Source of the DNA: CAVVEC01 sp963770485
GTDB taxonomy: Bacteria; Acidobacteriota; Terriglobia; Terriglobales; Acidobacteriaceae
Direction of reading: 5' to 3'
NCBI GenBank assembly: GCA_963770485.1
Contig: CAVYPX010000014.1
Location: 310,001 to 374,000, forward strand
Length of the DNA: 64,000 bases
Below are positions 25,631-36,400 of this stretch, one piece after another. Each line of letters begins with the position of its first letter. Position 1 is the first letter of the stretch. A program made the translations under genes and the position numbers. Below the pieces are notes generated by a model. That model saw only the letters and a program-made list of their open reading frames with translations. It did not search any database and was not told the origin of the DNA.

Positions 25631-26038
25631 CTAAAATGCTGAGCCCGAACCCAGCAGGCTGAACAGCAGGATCACCAGCACGATCGCGGTGAAGATCACG
25701 TACATGCGATCATGCTCTTCCGCGAATCCCCATATGGCGAACGCGACCCGGGCAACGGGAGTGGCGATCAGCAACAGCAATCCCAACTGGATGATGCCTC
25801 GACCGTGAAATTCGAAGGTGCTGTGGACGATGCCGCTTAGGCTTCTCAGTTCGGAGGGTTCGCCGCGGAACACGCGGTAGTCCGCGGGCTGGCGACCGTG
25901 CCGGATCAGGTAAATGAAGGCGCCAAACAAAACCACGCAAGCGGAAGTCAATACGCCCGTGCGCAGAAGATTGCCGAGAATGTTTTCAATTCGCTGATCG
26001 GTCCAGCCGCGGTCTGTCGCAGTGCGCGTCTCGATCAT
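25631..26038 (-). CDS. DUF1634 family membrane protein
   Basis: 135 residues with three membrane spans (GVLTSACVVLFGAFIYLI, GIIQLGLLLLIATPVARVAFA, VIFTAIVLVILLFSLLG). The RIENILGNLLRTGVLTS start and the LIATPVARV motif match DUF1634, which is regularly encoded beside TauE/SafE permeases. The ATG begins one base after the stop of the permease gene, so translation is coupled. Presumed auxiliary subunit of that exporter. Confidence 0.85.
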   Translation of the reverse strand: MIETRTATDRGWTDQRIENILGNLLRTGVLTSACVVLFGAFIYLIRHGRQPADYRVFRGEPSELRSLSGIVHSTFEFHGRGIIQLGLLLLIATPVARVAFAIWGFAEEHDRMYVIFTAIVLVILLFSLLGSGSAF

Positions 26039-26039
26039 T

Positions 26040-26876
26040 TCAGATTCTCCCTATCAGCCCTTTGTAAACCATCTGCAAGCCGAGCACGACAATCACGAGG
26101 CTGAACACCAGCCGCAGCACCTTGGTTTCCGCCTTCATCAAAATGCGGACACCAAGCAGCGATCCGGCGAGAACGCCCAGCATCACCGGCATAGCGAGTC
26201 CCGGATCGACGTAGCCGCGATTGAGATAAACGCCGGCGCTAGCGGCGGCGGTGACGCCGATCATGAAGTTGCTGGTCGTAGTCGAGACCTTGAAAGGAAT
26301 TTTCATGGCCTGGTCCATGGCGAGAACCTTCACCGCTCCCGAGCCGATGCCGAGCAGCCCCGAAAGAGCGCCGGCCCCGAACATGAGTCCGAAACCGGCG
26401 GGCACCTTCTGCACGTTGTAGTTTCGGATGCCTTCTTCCGAAGGGAAGCTGCCGTTCATCCTCAGCTCGGTGGCGAGGGGATCCGGCGGAAGATTGCGCT
26501 CTTCCGGCGATCGGGGTTTGCGGGAAAGATAGGCCGAATAGAGCAGCATGACACCGAAGATGATCGCGATGGCTCGAGTCGAAACGACCGCTGCCAGGAA
26601 TGCCCCGAACAGCGCGCCCAAAGTGGTCGCAATTTCCAGGAACATTCCGATTCTGATGTTGCTGAATCCCTCTTTCACGTATGCCGCTGCGGCGCCCGAA
26701 GAGGTGGCAATCACGGAAACCAGCGACGCTCCAATTGCGTAGCGAATATCGACTTTGAAAAAGAGAGTGAGCAGAGGGACGAGCACCACCCCGCCACCGA
26801 GACCCGTGAGCGACCCCAACAGGCCAGCCACAAACGATCCGGCCGCGACCAGGATCGTAAACTCAAAAATATTCAT
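26040..26876 (-). CDS. TauE/SafE family sulfite or sulfonate exporter
   Basis: 278 residues from the ATG at 26876, chosen because GGGGGTGCG precedes it and because the residues before it are not membrane-like. About eight spans in two homologous halves, with the family motif SLTGLGGGVVLVPLLT in the first half and GLLGIGSGAVKVLAMDQ in the second. The substrate of individual members (sulfite, sulfoacetate, other organic anions) cannot be told from sequence. Cotranscribed with the DUF1634 partner. Confidence 0.88.
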   Translation of the reverse strand: MNIFEFTILVAAGSFVAGLLGSLTGLGGGVVLVPLLTLFFKVDIRYAIGASLVSVIATSSGAAAAYVKEGFSNIRIGMFLEIATTLGALFGAFLAAVVSTRAIAIIFGVMLLYSAYLSRKPRSPEERNLPPDPLATELRMNGSFPSEEGIRNYNVQKVPAGFGLMFGAGALSGLLGIGSGAVKVLAMDQAMKIPFKVSTTTSNFMIGVTAAASAGVYLNRGYVDPGLAMPVMLGVLAGSLLGVRILMKAETKVLRLVFSLVIVVLGLQMVYKGLIGRI

Positions 26877-27016
26877 CGCACCCCCGAACAAAGAGTTTGC
26901 CACATTTCTTGGCGAGCCATGAGGAAAGCTCCAGGCTTGCCCGGAACAGACGAGAGCCAGACGTAAGCCGAGCCGAAGGGACGGCCGCATCCGTCTCGAA
27001 CCTTGGCAAACGCCTC

Positions 27017-28513
27017 TCAAGCGACTGGCAAAGTGAAGTAGAACACCGATCCGTGGCCCAGTTGACTGGTTACTCCGATCTGGCCGCCGTGGGCTTCCAC
27101 AATCGCTTTGGCGATGGCCAGGCCCATGCCGGTGCCCTGCACTTGCAGCCGCTGATTTCGTCCCCGGTAGAACTTCTCAAAAATCAAGGACTGTTCGAAA
27201 TCGTCAATGCCCGGCCCGCGGTCCGCGACACTCGTCATCAGCATCCGGTTCCTGACTTCTCCGGTGATGTGAATCGGAGATTCCGGAGGGGAATATTTGG
27301 CGGCGTTCTCCAGCAATTGCGATATGACCTCCGAGATGCGATCACCATCCATTCGGACGAGCGGTAAGTTGTCGGGAAGCCGAACCTCGACGGGATGATG
27401 GGCCAGCACGGTTTTCGATTTCTCAATCGCATCCTCGACGGCTTCCTGAATCCGGTGCGACCCCAATTGAAGCTCGACTTTGTTGGCGTCGAGCTGGGCC
27501 ATCTCAGCGGCCTCACCCACCAGGCGATTCAAGCGGTCGCTTTCCTCATTGATCACGGTAAGCAATTCCTGACGCTGGGCGGCATCGAGGGCCGGATTGG
27601 AAAGCAGCGAAGTGGCGGAAGCCTTGATGGCAGTCAGAGGCGTGCGAAATTCGTGGGTGACCGAATCGAGCAAAGCGGAGCGCAGTTGCTCGCCTTCGCG
27701 AGCGGCCTCGGCACGGCTGAGTTTCTCGACCGCTCCCGCGCGCTCAATCGCAATGGCGATCAAGCTGCTCATGGCCTCGGTAGTTTCTCGGGAGAGCAGC
27801 GCACCGGAAATGCCCATACTGCCCACTACGCGCACACCCATCCGCAGAGGCAGGAACGCTACTCGTTTCGCAAGGTCGATTTTGGGTTCGCCACGCATGC
27901 AGACCAACTGGAGATCATGGAGTTCCAACTCGTGGATCGCAGAACTCGAGCGGTAGACATCGGGCCGGTTGGGCAAAGAGATGGCTGCGGCCTTCACTCC
28001 GAAACCCTCCACGATGTACCTGGGAATCGCGTTCAGGAGTTCGGCTACGTTATCGCTGGAAAGCAGTTGCTGGCTGAATTTGTAAAGACGTTCGGTTTCG
28101 CTACGCCGCTCAATGGCGCTCTGCGCCTCGCGGCGAGCCCGCTCCGCCAGTTGGCTGGCAATGATCGCTGTGATCAGAAAGGCAAAGAGCGCCACCCAGT
28201 TCTGCGGGTCTGCGATGGTTAACGTTCCCACCGGGGGCAAGAAATAATAGTTGAAAGCCAGAGTGGCAATCAAAGCCATGAACACTGCGGGCTGCAGGCC
28301 CCAGTTTGCAGACACGACCAGCACGCCGATGAGAAAGGTGAGCGCGACCGTAGTCGGGTTCACCGTAATCACGACGTGGTAGACGAAAACGATCGCAGCC
28401 ACAGCAACCGCGGTCGCGACATAGCGCAGCACCGATCTTGTGATCAGTTGGTTCACGCCGCCGATTGTAGCTGATCGTCCTCCCGAAAACATGGTGCCGA
28501 AGGCGTTCGACAT
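27017..28513 (-). CDS. KdpD-type sensor histidine kinase lacking the N-terminal KdpD domain
   Basis: 498 residues from ATG 28513 (GGCGGAAA upstream; a TTG at 28534 is in frame). Three to four membrane spans of the DUF4118 type (about 30-125, AFNYYFLPPVGTLTIADPQN), a GAF-like domain (140-260), HisKA with His287 (SVTHEFRTPLTAIKAS), and HATPase motifs N (LLENAAKYSPPES), G1 (DRGPGIDD) and G2 (GTGMGLAI). This is the C-terminal half of KdpD. The N-terminal half is a separate gene, divergent and only 29 bp away (28543). The two together make one KdpD equivalent. It would phosphorylate KdpE. Confidence 0.9.
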   Translation of the reverse strand: MSNAFGTMFSGGRSATIGGVNQLITRSVLRYVATAVAVAAIVFVYHVVITVNPTTVALTFLIGVLVVSANWGLQPAVFMALIATLAFNYYFLPPVGTLTIADPQNWVALFAFLITAIIASQLAERARREAQSAIERRSETERLYKFSQQLLSSDNVAELLNAIPRYIVEGFGVKAAAISLPNRPDVYRSSSAIHELELHDLQLVCMRGEPKIDLAKRVAFLPLRMGVRVVGSMGISGALLSRETTEAMSSLIAIAIERAGAVEKLSRAEAAREGEQLRSALLDSVTHEFRTPLTAIKASATSLLSNPALDAAQRQELLTVINEESDRLNRLVGEAAEMAQLDANKVELQLGSHRIQEAVEDAIEKSKTVLAHHPVEVRLPDNLPLVRMDGDRISEVISQLLENAAKYSPPESPIHITGEVRNRMLMTSVADRGPGIDDFEQSLIFEKFYRGRNQRLQVQGTGMGLAIAKAIVEAHGGQIGVTSQLGHGSVFYFTLPVA

Positions 28514-28542
28514 TTTCCGCCCGCTCAACGACAATAGCCGCG

Positions 28543-29664
28543 ATGCCCAAAACTCCCGAGCAATGGCTGGAAGAGACTACCCCGACAAAAAAGGGTGGGG
28601 TCTTCAAGCTCTTCTTGGGCTACGCCCCTGGCGTCGGCAAGACATACAGCATGTTGAGCGAAGCCATTCGCCGCCACAGCCGTGGCGAGGACGTTGTCAT
28701 TGGTGTGATTGAATCCCACGGACGCAAAGCGACCGCTGACTTGGCCGCGCAGCTCGAAGCCGTAACCCGGAAGAAGCTGGAGTACAAAGGCACAGTCTTC
28801 GAGGAAATGGATGTTGACGCGATTCTGGCGCGAAATGCGCGGGTCGCGTTGGTCGACGAGCTGGCGCATACCAACGTCGAGGGCAGCAAACACCGCAAAC
28901 GCTACCAGGACGTGTTGGAGCTGCTCGATGCCGGCATTGATGTGCTCTCCACCATGAACATCCAGCACCTCGAGAGTGTAACCCCTACGGTGCAGAGCCT
29001 GACCGGCATCACGGTGCGCGAGACAGTTCCGGACTGGGTGCTCAAGCGGGTGGATGAAGTGGTCATGTCGGATTTGACTCCCGAGGCGCTACAGAACCGC
29101 ATGCGGCGCGGAGACATTTACCCGCTGGAGCGGGTGGGGCGCGCCTTGGGCAATTTTTTCCGTCCGGGAAATCTCATCGCATTGCGCGAACTGGCGCTGC
29201 GGCAAGTCGCGCAGGCGGTGGACCGCAGTCTCGAGTCGTATCGCGAGAAAGACGAATCCAGCGGGATGGTTGCGGTTCGGGAACGAATTGCGGTTTGCAT
29301 CAGTTCCAATCCCGCAGCTCAATACCTGATTGCCCGCGGCGCGCGCATGGCCCAAGCCATGGACGGAGAACTCCATGTGGTTTACGTGGATATGGGCCAG
29401 GACATTACCGAGCAAAACCAGAAAACCCTGGGGGCGAACCTGCAGTTTGCCGAAAACGTTGGCGCGGAGATCACAAGGCTGAGGGGGAGCAGCGTGGCGG
29501 GGGCGGTGGCTGACTTCGTGCGCGAAAAACACATCACGCAGGTGGTATTTGGACGCTCGGCCACTGCCAGTTGGAGAAAATACCTCTACCTTTCCGCCAT
29601 CCACAAGTTCCTGCGGGATGCGCCTCCGGTGGACGTGCATATCGTTACGCAGGAACCTTCCTGA
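28543..29664 (+). CDS. KdpD N-terminal domain protein (KdpD + universal stress domain), no kinase
   Basis: 373 residues. Walker A GYAPGVGKT at 26-34 and Walker B-like ALVDELAHTN near 107 define the KdpD N-terminal domain (residues 15-225), which senses intracellular state. Residues 245-370 are a Usp domain (RIAVCISSNPAAQYLIARGA, VVFGRSATASWRKYL), the binding site for c-di-AMP in some KdpD proteins. The gene stops there: the membrane and kinase parts are in the divergent gene 27017-28513. Followed after 6 bp by kdpE. Confidence 0.92.
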   Translation: MPKTPEQWLEETTPTKKGGVFKLFLGYAPGVGKTYSMLSEAIRRHSRGEDVVIGVIESHGRKATADLAAQLEAVTRKKLEYKGTVFEEMDVDAILARNARVALVDELAHTNVEGSKHRKRYQDVLELLDAGIDVLSTMNIQHLESVTPTVQSLTGITVRETVPDWVLKRVDEVVMSDLTPEALQNRMRRGDIYPLERVGRALGNFFRPGNLIALRELALRQVAQAVDRSLESYREKDESSGMVAVRERIAVCISSNPAAQYLIARGARMAQAMDGELHVVYVDMGQDITEQNQKTLGANLQFAENVGAEITRLRGSSVAGAVADFVREKHITQVVFGRSATASWRKYLYLSAIHKFLRDAPPVDVHIVTQEPS

Positions 29665-29670
29665 TCCGCC

Positions 29671-30366
29671 ATGAGCGAGCATCGCCGCATTCTCGTAGTC
29701 GATGACGAACCCCAAATCACGCGGGTGCTGCGCACCAGCCTCTCCAGCCAGGGCTACGACATTCGCGTTGCCAACGATGGCGAGACCGCGCTGGAGATCA
29801 TGAAAGATTGGTCGCCTGACCTCGTGATCACCGACCTTTCTATGCCCAACATGGATGGCCTGGAACTGTGCCGGAGATTGCGACCGTCCACGCAGGTTCC
29901 CATCATCGTGCTCTCGGTGCGGGGCGAGGAGCGGACCAAAGTGCAAGCGCTCGACGCCGGCGCCGATGACTATGTCACAAAACCGTTCGGAATTGAGGAA
30001 TTGTTGGCGCGAGTACGAGCCAATCTGCGTCGCGCGCCTGCCAGCGATGGCGAGCAAGTCTCCCGCATTGAGATCGGCGACTTCCGCATTGATCTGGCAG
30101 CCCACAAGGTTACGGCGCGCCGCCGGGAAGTACACCTCACTCCCAAAGAGTTCGACTTGCTCGTCTATTTGGCTCGTCATCCCGGCAAAGTAGTGACCCA
30201 TCGCGCGCTTCTGAGCGCAATCTGGGGTGGCCAGAGCGCAGAGCAGGTCGAGTATCTGCGCGTGTTCGTCGGCCAACTGCGCAAGAAACTGGAAACGGAA
30301 GCCACCTCACCGCGCTACATCGTCACCGAACCATGGGTGGGCTACCGGTTCGAGCCAGGCGCTTAG
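29671..30366 (+). CDS. kdpE: KdpE-type OmpR-family response regulator
   Basis: 231 residues. Receiver domain with Asp11/Asp12 pocket (VVDDEP), phospho-acceptor Asp55 (VITDLSMPNMDG) and Lys104 (YVTKPF). The C-terminal winged helix begins near 130 (RIEIGDFRIDLAAHKVTA) and contains LTPKEFDLLVYLARHPGKVV and the wing RYIVTEPWVGYRFEPG, typical of KdpE. It is placed directly after the KdpD N-terminal gene. The likely targets are the kdp genes at 39.4 kb and perhaps the 11-bp-phased arrays at 36721 and 37337. Confidence 0.92.
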   Translation: MSEHRRILVVDDEPQITRVLRTSLSSQGYDIRVANDGETALEIMKDWSPDLVITDLSMPNMDGLELCRRLRPSTQVPIIVLSVRGEERTKVQALDAGADDYVTKPFGIEELLARVRANLRRAPASDGEQVSRIEIGDFRIDLAAHKVTARRREVHLTPKEFDLLVYLARHPGKVVTHRALLSAIWGGQSAEQVEYLRVFVGQLRKKLETEATSPRYIVTEPWVGYRFEPGA

Positions 30367-30462
30367 GAACTGAATCCTGCCTTCAGTAACTGACGTAACG
30401 TGCCTATCGCGAGACTGCTGATATACTTTTGGGGCTCGCACACTGGCTCGCGAGATTGCGGA

Positions 30463-30870
30463 ATGGAGCTACTGCTCAATATTTTCTGGTTGCTGTTGGT
30501 GCTGCCCGCCTACATGTTATGGCGGCGCAACCGGGACTTTAATGCGCTGCGAGGCATGCTAACGCTGGCGTGCATCCTGGTTGTGCTATTCCCGGTGATT
30601 TCAGCGACCGACGACTTGTATGCGGCGCAGCAGGTGATGGAGGAATCGAGTCCGAGCCGTCGCACGCTGCAGCATGCCGGGATTCAGAAAGCGCCAGCGT
30701 ACAACTGTTGCAGCGCCCCTCCGGCGCAGTTAACGTCGATTCGCCTGTTGACCTCCGCGCACAAGACTTGCGGGTATGTGTTAGCCGAGAGGAGATGCCC
30801 GCCCGCTCCCGTTGTAATGCGGACCCAAGCCAGTCGAGCCCCTCCAGCTTTCCTCGGGCGCATAATTTAG
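30463..30870 (+). CDS. Small two-span membrane protein of unknown function
   Basis: 135 residues from the ATG at 30463 (a GTG at 30400 would add 21). The first 60 residues hold two hydrophobic stretches (LLLNIFWLLLVLPAYMLW, MLTLACILVVLFPVISA), then DDLYAAQQVMEESSPSRR and a Cys/Pro-rich tail that looks like periplasmic or cytoplasmic low-complexity sequence. I do not recognise a family. It lies before the efflux operon but is separated from it by 132 bp. Confidence 0.5.
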   Translation: MELLLNIFWLLLVLPAYMLWRRNRDFNALRGMLTLACILVVLFPVISATDDLYAAQQVMEESSPSRRTLQHAGIQKAPAYNCCSAPPAQLTSIRLLTSAHKTCGYVLAERRCPPAPVVMRTQASRAPPAFLGRII

Positions 30871-31002
30871 CCTGCCGCGACGTCCGCGGCATGACATTCC
30901 CGACATTTTGACAGTAACGCACGCAAACGACAGTAGTCGCGCGGTGCGTAATGCGATTTGCGCGTGACCTGCATTCAGGCAGCAAAACGCGTGGAGTCAC
31001 TC

Positions 31003-32274
31003 ATGCAGAAGGTGTTTTGGTTGTGCTGTGCAGTACTGGTGCTGCTTTCTGCCCGTGCGTCGGCTCAAACGCCGACGCCCTGGGACTGGGAGCAGGTGCG
31101 CCAGCGCTTTGAACAGAACAATCCGACACTACTGGCGGACAAGATGAGTATCGATGAATCGAAGGCTCAGGAGATCACCGCGTTTCTGCGCCCCAACCCG
31201 GACTTCACTCTCACGGCGGACGGGACCCAAATCGCTCCTGATAGAGGGGTCTGGCGACCATTCGCCGGCACTTTTGAGTCGCCCGGTATCAGCTATCTGC
31301 ACGAGCGCCGGCACAAGCGGGAGTTGCGGCTGGAAAGTGCGAAAAAGGGGACCTTGGTTGCCGAGTTCAGCCATGCCGACTTGGAGCGGACTCTGATCTT
31401 TAACCTGCGCGGCGCATTTGTGGCAACCTTGCAGGCAAAAGCGGTGCTCCAGTTGGCAAAAGACAACCTTGCCTACTACGACCACGTGCTCCAGATCAGT
31501 AGAGATCGCTTCAACGCCGGCGACATCGCACAAATCGATCTCGATCGATTGGAACTGCAGCGGGTGCAGTACGAATCAGATTTGCAATCTGCCGTGGAGA
31601 ACCTGGAAACCGCAAAGATCCAACTGCTCACAATGCTGAACGATCGAACTCCGATGGAACAATTCGACGTAGCCGGTCCATTCGATTTCAACGACCAACT
31701 CCTGCCTCGGGACGAGTTCCGGAAAATCGCGCTAGAGACGCGGCCCGACTTGAAGGCAGCCGTCGAAGCCGTGGAGAAAGCGCACACCGATCACAAACTC
31801 GCGGTTGCCAACGGCTCAACCGATCCAACTTTCAGCGCATGGTACACCCACAACTCATCCAACAATAACCCTTTTGGCATAAATACGCTCGGCGTCAGTG
31901 TCAGCATCCCATTGCGTATTTTCGACCGCAACCAGGGAGAGAAGCTGCGCACGCAGCTCGATATCACACGCAATGAGAGGCTGCGCGACGCGGCCGAAGC
32001 AGCGGTGCTGAGCGACGTCGATTCCGGCTACGCCACGCTCGAAAGCAACCTGATTCTGCTGCGGCCTTACAAGGCCAAGTATCTGCAGCAGTCTGTCCGC
32101 GTGCGGGACACGATTTTCTTTTCTTATCAACACGGCGGTGCCTCGTTGCTGGATTTCCTGAACGCAGAGGCGGAGTACCGCAGTGTGCAGTTGAATTACG
32201 TGAACCTGGTTGGCTCTTATTTGACGGCAGCGGCTCAGTTGAATCAGGCCGTGGGCCGGGAGGTGATCCCATGA
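31003..32274 (+). CDS. TolC-family outer-membrane factor of a CzcCBA-type efflux system
   Basis: 423 residues from the ATG at 31003; the upstream in-frame start at 30958 would block the signal peptide (VFWLCCAVLVLLSARASAQ). Two OEP repeats are seen, each with the long helices typical of TolC proteins (LERTLIFNLRGAFVATLQAK, SVRVRDTIFFSYQHGGASLL). CzcC-like rather than drug-type, judged by the partner RND pump. The stop overlaps the next ATG (ATGA). It forms the outer-membrane exit duct. Confidence 0.88.
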   Translation: MQKVFWLCCAVLVLLSARASAQTPTPWDWEQVRQRFEQNNPTLLADKMSIDESKAQEITAFLRPNPDFTLTADGTQIAPDRGVWRPFAGTFESPGISYLHERRHKRELRLESAKKGTLVAEFSHADLERTLIFNLRGAFVATLQAKAVLQLAKDNLAYYDHVLQISRDRFNAGDIAQIDLDRLELQRVQYESDLQSAVENLETAKIQLLTMLNDRTPMEQFDVAGPFDFNDQLLPRDEFRKIALETRPDLKAAVEAVEKAHTDHKLAVANGSTDPTFSAWYTHNSSNNNPFGINTLGVSVSIPLRIFDRNQGEKLRTQLDITRNERLRDAAEAAVLSDVDSGYATLESNLILLRPYKAKYLQQSVRVRDTIFFSYQHGGASLLDFLNAEAEYRSVQLNYVNLVGSYLTAAAQLNQAVGREVIP

Positions 32275-33437
32275 GAAGCATCCTTTCTTTCCTGGCAAGA
32301 GTTCCCGCCGTTCTCGTACTGGAAGCGGCTTTGTGTCTAGGACTCGGCCTTTCTCTGATTGCTTGCGGTGAAAGTAAGGCCGACCCCAAGGCCGAGGCTC
32401 CGCCCCCGGCAAGCGTCGAGCCTGACCTGGACGCCAGCAACTTTAAGGTGGATCACCCGGAACAATTTCCGCTGGTGGCAGCCATTGAGCATAAAGCCGC
32501 ACCTGCCTTGAATGTGACCGGCGTGGTGCAGCCGGATATAGCTCGCGCCGTGCCTGTGATTTCGTTGGCCGCAGGACGAGTGGTTGAAATTAAGGCCAGG
32601 CTTGGCGACGTTGTTGAAAAAGGCCAGTTGTTGCTGAGGGTTCGCAGCAACGACGTGTCCGGAGCTTACCAGACGTATCTAAAGGCCGAGAACGATGAAC
32701 GCTTGGCGCGTCAGCAGCTGCAACGGGCGCAGATTCTCTACGACAAGGGCGCCATCGCGAAGAGCGCTCTTGAACAAGCCGAAGACACTGAACAGGACGC
32801 CAAAGTCGATCTGGATACCGCAACCGAACAGTTGCGGCTTCTCGGTGTGGACAAGGACCATCCTTCGGGGGTCGTCGACGTTACCGCTCCCATATCAGGT
32901 GTAATCACTGACCAACAAGTTACCAACGCAGCGGGCGTCCAAGGGCTTTCTGGACCGAATCCCTTCACCATCTCTGATCTTTCTTACGTCTGGATTATCT
33001 GTGACGTTTACGAAAATGATCTCGACGCGGTGCACGTCGGCGAATACGCGGACATCCGGCTGAACGCCTACCCCGGCAAGGTCTTGAAAGGCCGGATCGA
33101 CAATATCTTGCCGATTCTGGATCCCAACATCCGCACCGCGAAGGTTCGGCTCGAAGTCCCCAATTCAGAGAGCGTGATGCGCATCGGCATGTTCGTTACT
33201 GCCACCTTCTACGGGAAGCAACCCGAAACGCGAGCAGCTGTTCCGGCAACCGCTATTCTGCACCTGCATGATCGGGAGTGGGTTTACGCGCCGGTGAGCG
33301 CGGGACATTTCAAGCGGCTGGAAGTGGTGACGGGAAACATGCTTCCCGGCAACTTGCAAGAGGTTGTTTCAGGGATCAAGCCCGGAGATCAAGTGGTTTC
33401 GAATGCTCTGGTACTGCAAAACACCGTGGAGCAATAA
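32271..33437 (+). CDS. Membrane-fusion lipoprotein of the metal efflux system (CzcB-like)
   Basis: 388 residues. Lipobox at LSLIACGES with Cys32. Then the barrel-sandwich half (VVEIKARLGDVVEKGQLLLR), a helical hairpin (LKAENDERLARQQLQRAQIL), the second half (VDVTAPISGVITDQQV) and a beta-barrel (YVWIICDVYENDLDAVHVGE). CzcB-type adaptors share this plan. No His-rich metal-binding N-terminal segment is present. Coupled to the TolC gene by a 4-bp overlap and to the pump gene with no gap. Confidence 0.92.
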   Translation: MRSILSFLARVPAVLVLEAALCLGLGLSLIACGESKADPKAEAPPPASVEPDLDASNFKVDHPEQFPLVAAIEHKAAPALNVTGVVQPDIARAVPVISLAAGRVVEIKARLGDVVEKGQLLLRVRSNDVSGAYQTYLKAENDERLARQQLQRAQILYDKGAIAKSALEQAEDTEQDAKVDLDTATEQLRLLGVDKDHPSGVVDVTAPISGVITDQQVTNAAGVQGLSGPNPFTISDLSYVWIICDVYENDLDAVHVGEYADIRLNAYPGKVLKGRIDNILPILDPNIRTAKVRLEVPNSESVMRIGMFVTATFYGKQPETRAAVPATAILHLHDREWVYAPVSAGHFKRLEVVTGNMLPGNLQEVVSGIKPGDQVVSNALVLQNTVEQ

Positions 33438-36400
33438 ATGATTCGACGAATCGTTGACTTTGCTCTAAGCAATCGGCTGTTGGTGCTGGGTTTCGCACTA
33501 CTGTTTTTCGCCGGCGGCATAGTTGCCTTCCATGACCTTCCCATTGAGGCCTATCCCGACGTAGCCGACAACTACGTCGAGATCATTACGCAATGGCCGG
33601 GAATTTCGGCGGAACAGATCGAACAGCAGGTGACCATTCCCCTCGAGATCGCCATGAACGGCATCTCGCACGTCGTGCATCTGCGTTCGTTCTCGCTGTT
33701 CGGTCTTTCCGACGTGAAGCTGATCTTTGACGACGAATCGGAGAACGACTGGAACCGCGAGCGGGTTCTGGAGCGCCTGAGCCAAGTCACTCTGCCGCCG
33801 GGCGTGTTGCCGCAAATGGGGACTGACTGGAGCCCAGTCGGGCAGATCTATTTCTTTACGCTGCATAGCACGAATCCAGCCTATGACCCGATGGAACTGA
33901 AGTCCATTGAAGACTGGGTCATCGAAAAGAATTTCAAAGCTGTACCGGACATTGTCGACGTTGCCAGCTTCGGCGGCCCCACGCGCGAATACCAGGTTCG
34001 CGTGGACCCGAACAAACTTGTCGCTTATGGCCTGAGCCTGGCGCAGGTTGAGCAGCAACTCGCCAATAACAACGTGAACGCGGGCGGAAGTTTCATCCAA
34101 GAAGGCCTGCAGCAGATCAATGTACGCTCGGTGGGGTTGGTCAACCGCGCCCAGGACATCGCGCAGACGGTCATCCTGACCAAAAATGGCACGCCGCTGC
34201 GAGTAAAGGACATTGCGGTCGTTTCGCAGGGTCCGAAGATTCGCCTCGGTCAGTTTGCCAGAGCCATTCATCGCGAGAACGGAAAGATCGTCGATAACGA
34301 CGATGTAGTGTCGGGCATCGTGCTGTTGCGGAAAGGCGCGGCGGCTGAGACGGCGCTTGCGAGCATCCACAAGAAAGTGGAGAAACTGAACAAGCGCATC
34401 TTGCCTCCGGGCGTTAAGATCGTCCCTTTCCTCGATCGCAGTGATCTGGTTCACTTCACGTCCCACACGGTGCTTCACAACCTCACCGAAGGCATGGTCC
34501 TGGTGTCAGTCATTCTTCTTTTGTTTCTGGGTAATGTTCGGGGTGCCCTCATCGTCGCTACCACCATTCCATTTGCTCTACTATTTGCGGCCATTTGTCT
34601 GAACTGGATGCATACCCCGGCCAATTTGCTCTCCCTTGGCGCGTTGGACTTCGGTGTGGTCGTGGAAGGCGCCATCGTGTTGGTCGAAAACATTGTGCGC
34701 CATTTAAGCCACTCCGATGGGACCAAGAGTTCTAACGAAGCCATCAGTTTTGCCTCGCATGAAGTACAACGCCCGGTGTTTTATGCCATCGTCATCACCA
34801 TTACGGCTTTCTTGCCGATCTTCACGCTGCAACGTGTTGAAGGCCGGCTTTTCCACCCCATGGCTTGGACCGTAGCCTTCGCCCTTCTGGGGGCGTTGCT
34901 CTTCTCGATCCTGGTCGCACCTGTGCTGGCAAGTTACGCGTTCGCGAAGGGGGCACACGAGTGGCGTAACCCAGTCATGACCTTCGTGACCGAACGATAT
35001 CGTGATGCTCTCCGCTGGGCCATTCGCCATCGTGCGATGACGGTCGGTGTTGCCGTCCTCTTGGTGGTCCTGGGCAATTATCTCGCGTTCAGCGGCATCA
35101 TCGGATCCGAATTCCTGCCCCACCTGGATGAAGGTGCGCTCTGGGTGCGAGGCACGCTTGCGTCCAGCACTGGCCCGGACGAAGGCATCCGCGTTGCCAA
35201 CCAAGCTCGAATCGTCCTTTGCTCTTTTCCTGAAGTACCGCAATGCACCAGCCAAGTCGGGCGTCCCGATGACGGAACGGATAACACTGGCTTCTTTAAC
35301 ACTGAGTTCTTCGTCGACCTCAAGCCGAGAGAACAGTGGCGGCCTGTCTTTCACCAGGACAAAGACGAATTGATCGCCGCCATGAATCGCGAACTCGCCA
35401 AAATCCCCGGCGTCGTCTGGGGTTTTTCTCAGCCCATCGAAGACAATATGGAAGAAGCCGTCAGTGGAGTGAAGGGCGCGCTGGCCACGAAGATCTACGG
35501 CGATGACCTGAGACTTCTGGAAGAAAAAGCCGATGAGATTGTCAGCATCATGCGCCGAATCAAAGGGGTTGAGGATCTTGGAGTTTTTCGCGTGCTGGGC
35601 CAACCCAATCTGAACGTCGCTATAGACCGCGAGCAGGCCGCTCGTTACCAGATCAACGTTGCGGATGTGCAGGATGCGGTTCAGACGGCGGTGGGTGGCA
35701 ATGCTCTCACTCAAGTCCTGCAGGGTGAAGCGCGATACGACCTGGTGATGCGCTACCTCCCGCAATACCGCGATACCAGGCAAGCAATCGAGAGAATTCG
35801 CCTGCTCTCCCCCACGGGAGAACGGGTATCGCTGGCACAGCTTTGCAAGATCAGCGTGACCGATGGCGCTTCCGAAGTTTATCGGGAAGGCAATCGGCGT
35901 TATATCGCGATCAAGTATAGTGTGCGCGGTCGTGACCTTGGCAGCACGGTGAGAGAGGCGATCGAAAAAGTGAACCAGCAGATCAAATTGCCCACTGGAT
36001 ATACCCTCGATTGGGAAGGGGAATACGCCAGCCAGAAGAGAGCCAACGAACGGCTGCTGATCGTGCTCCCAATCACCATCCTCATCATCTTCATCATCCT
36101 GTACACGATGTTCAAATCCTTCAAATGGGCGCTGTTGATTATGGCGACGGTTGCCATCGCACCCATTGGTGGCCTGCTTGCTCTTTTGATGACTGGCACC
36201 AATTTCAGTGTTTCCACCGGCGTGGGCTTCCTGGCCTTGTTCGGCGTGTGCGTGCAGACCGGAGTCATCATGCTCGAATACATCAATCAGCTTCGCGCCC
36301 GGCGGTTTTCTATCGAGGATGCTGCCATTGAGGGTGCCGTGCTGAGACTGCGGCCGATCATGATGACCATGCTGGTCGCTACCTTGGGGCTGCTGCCTGC

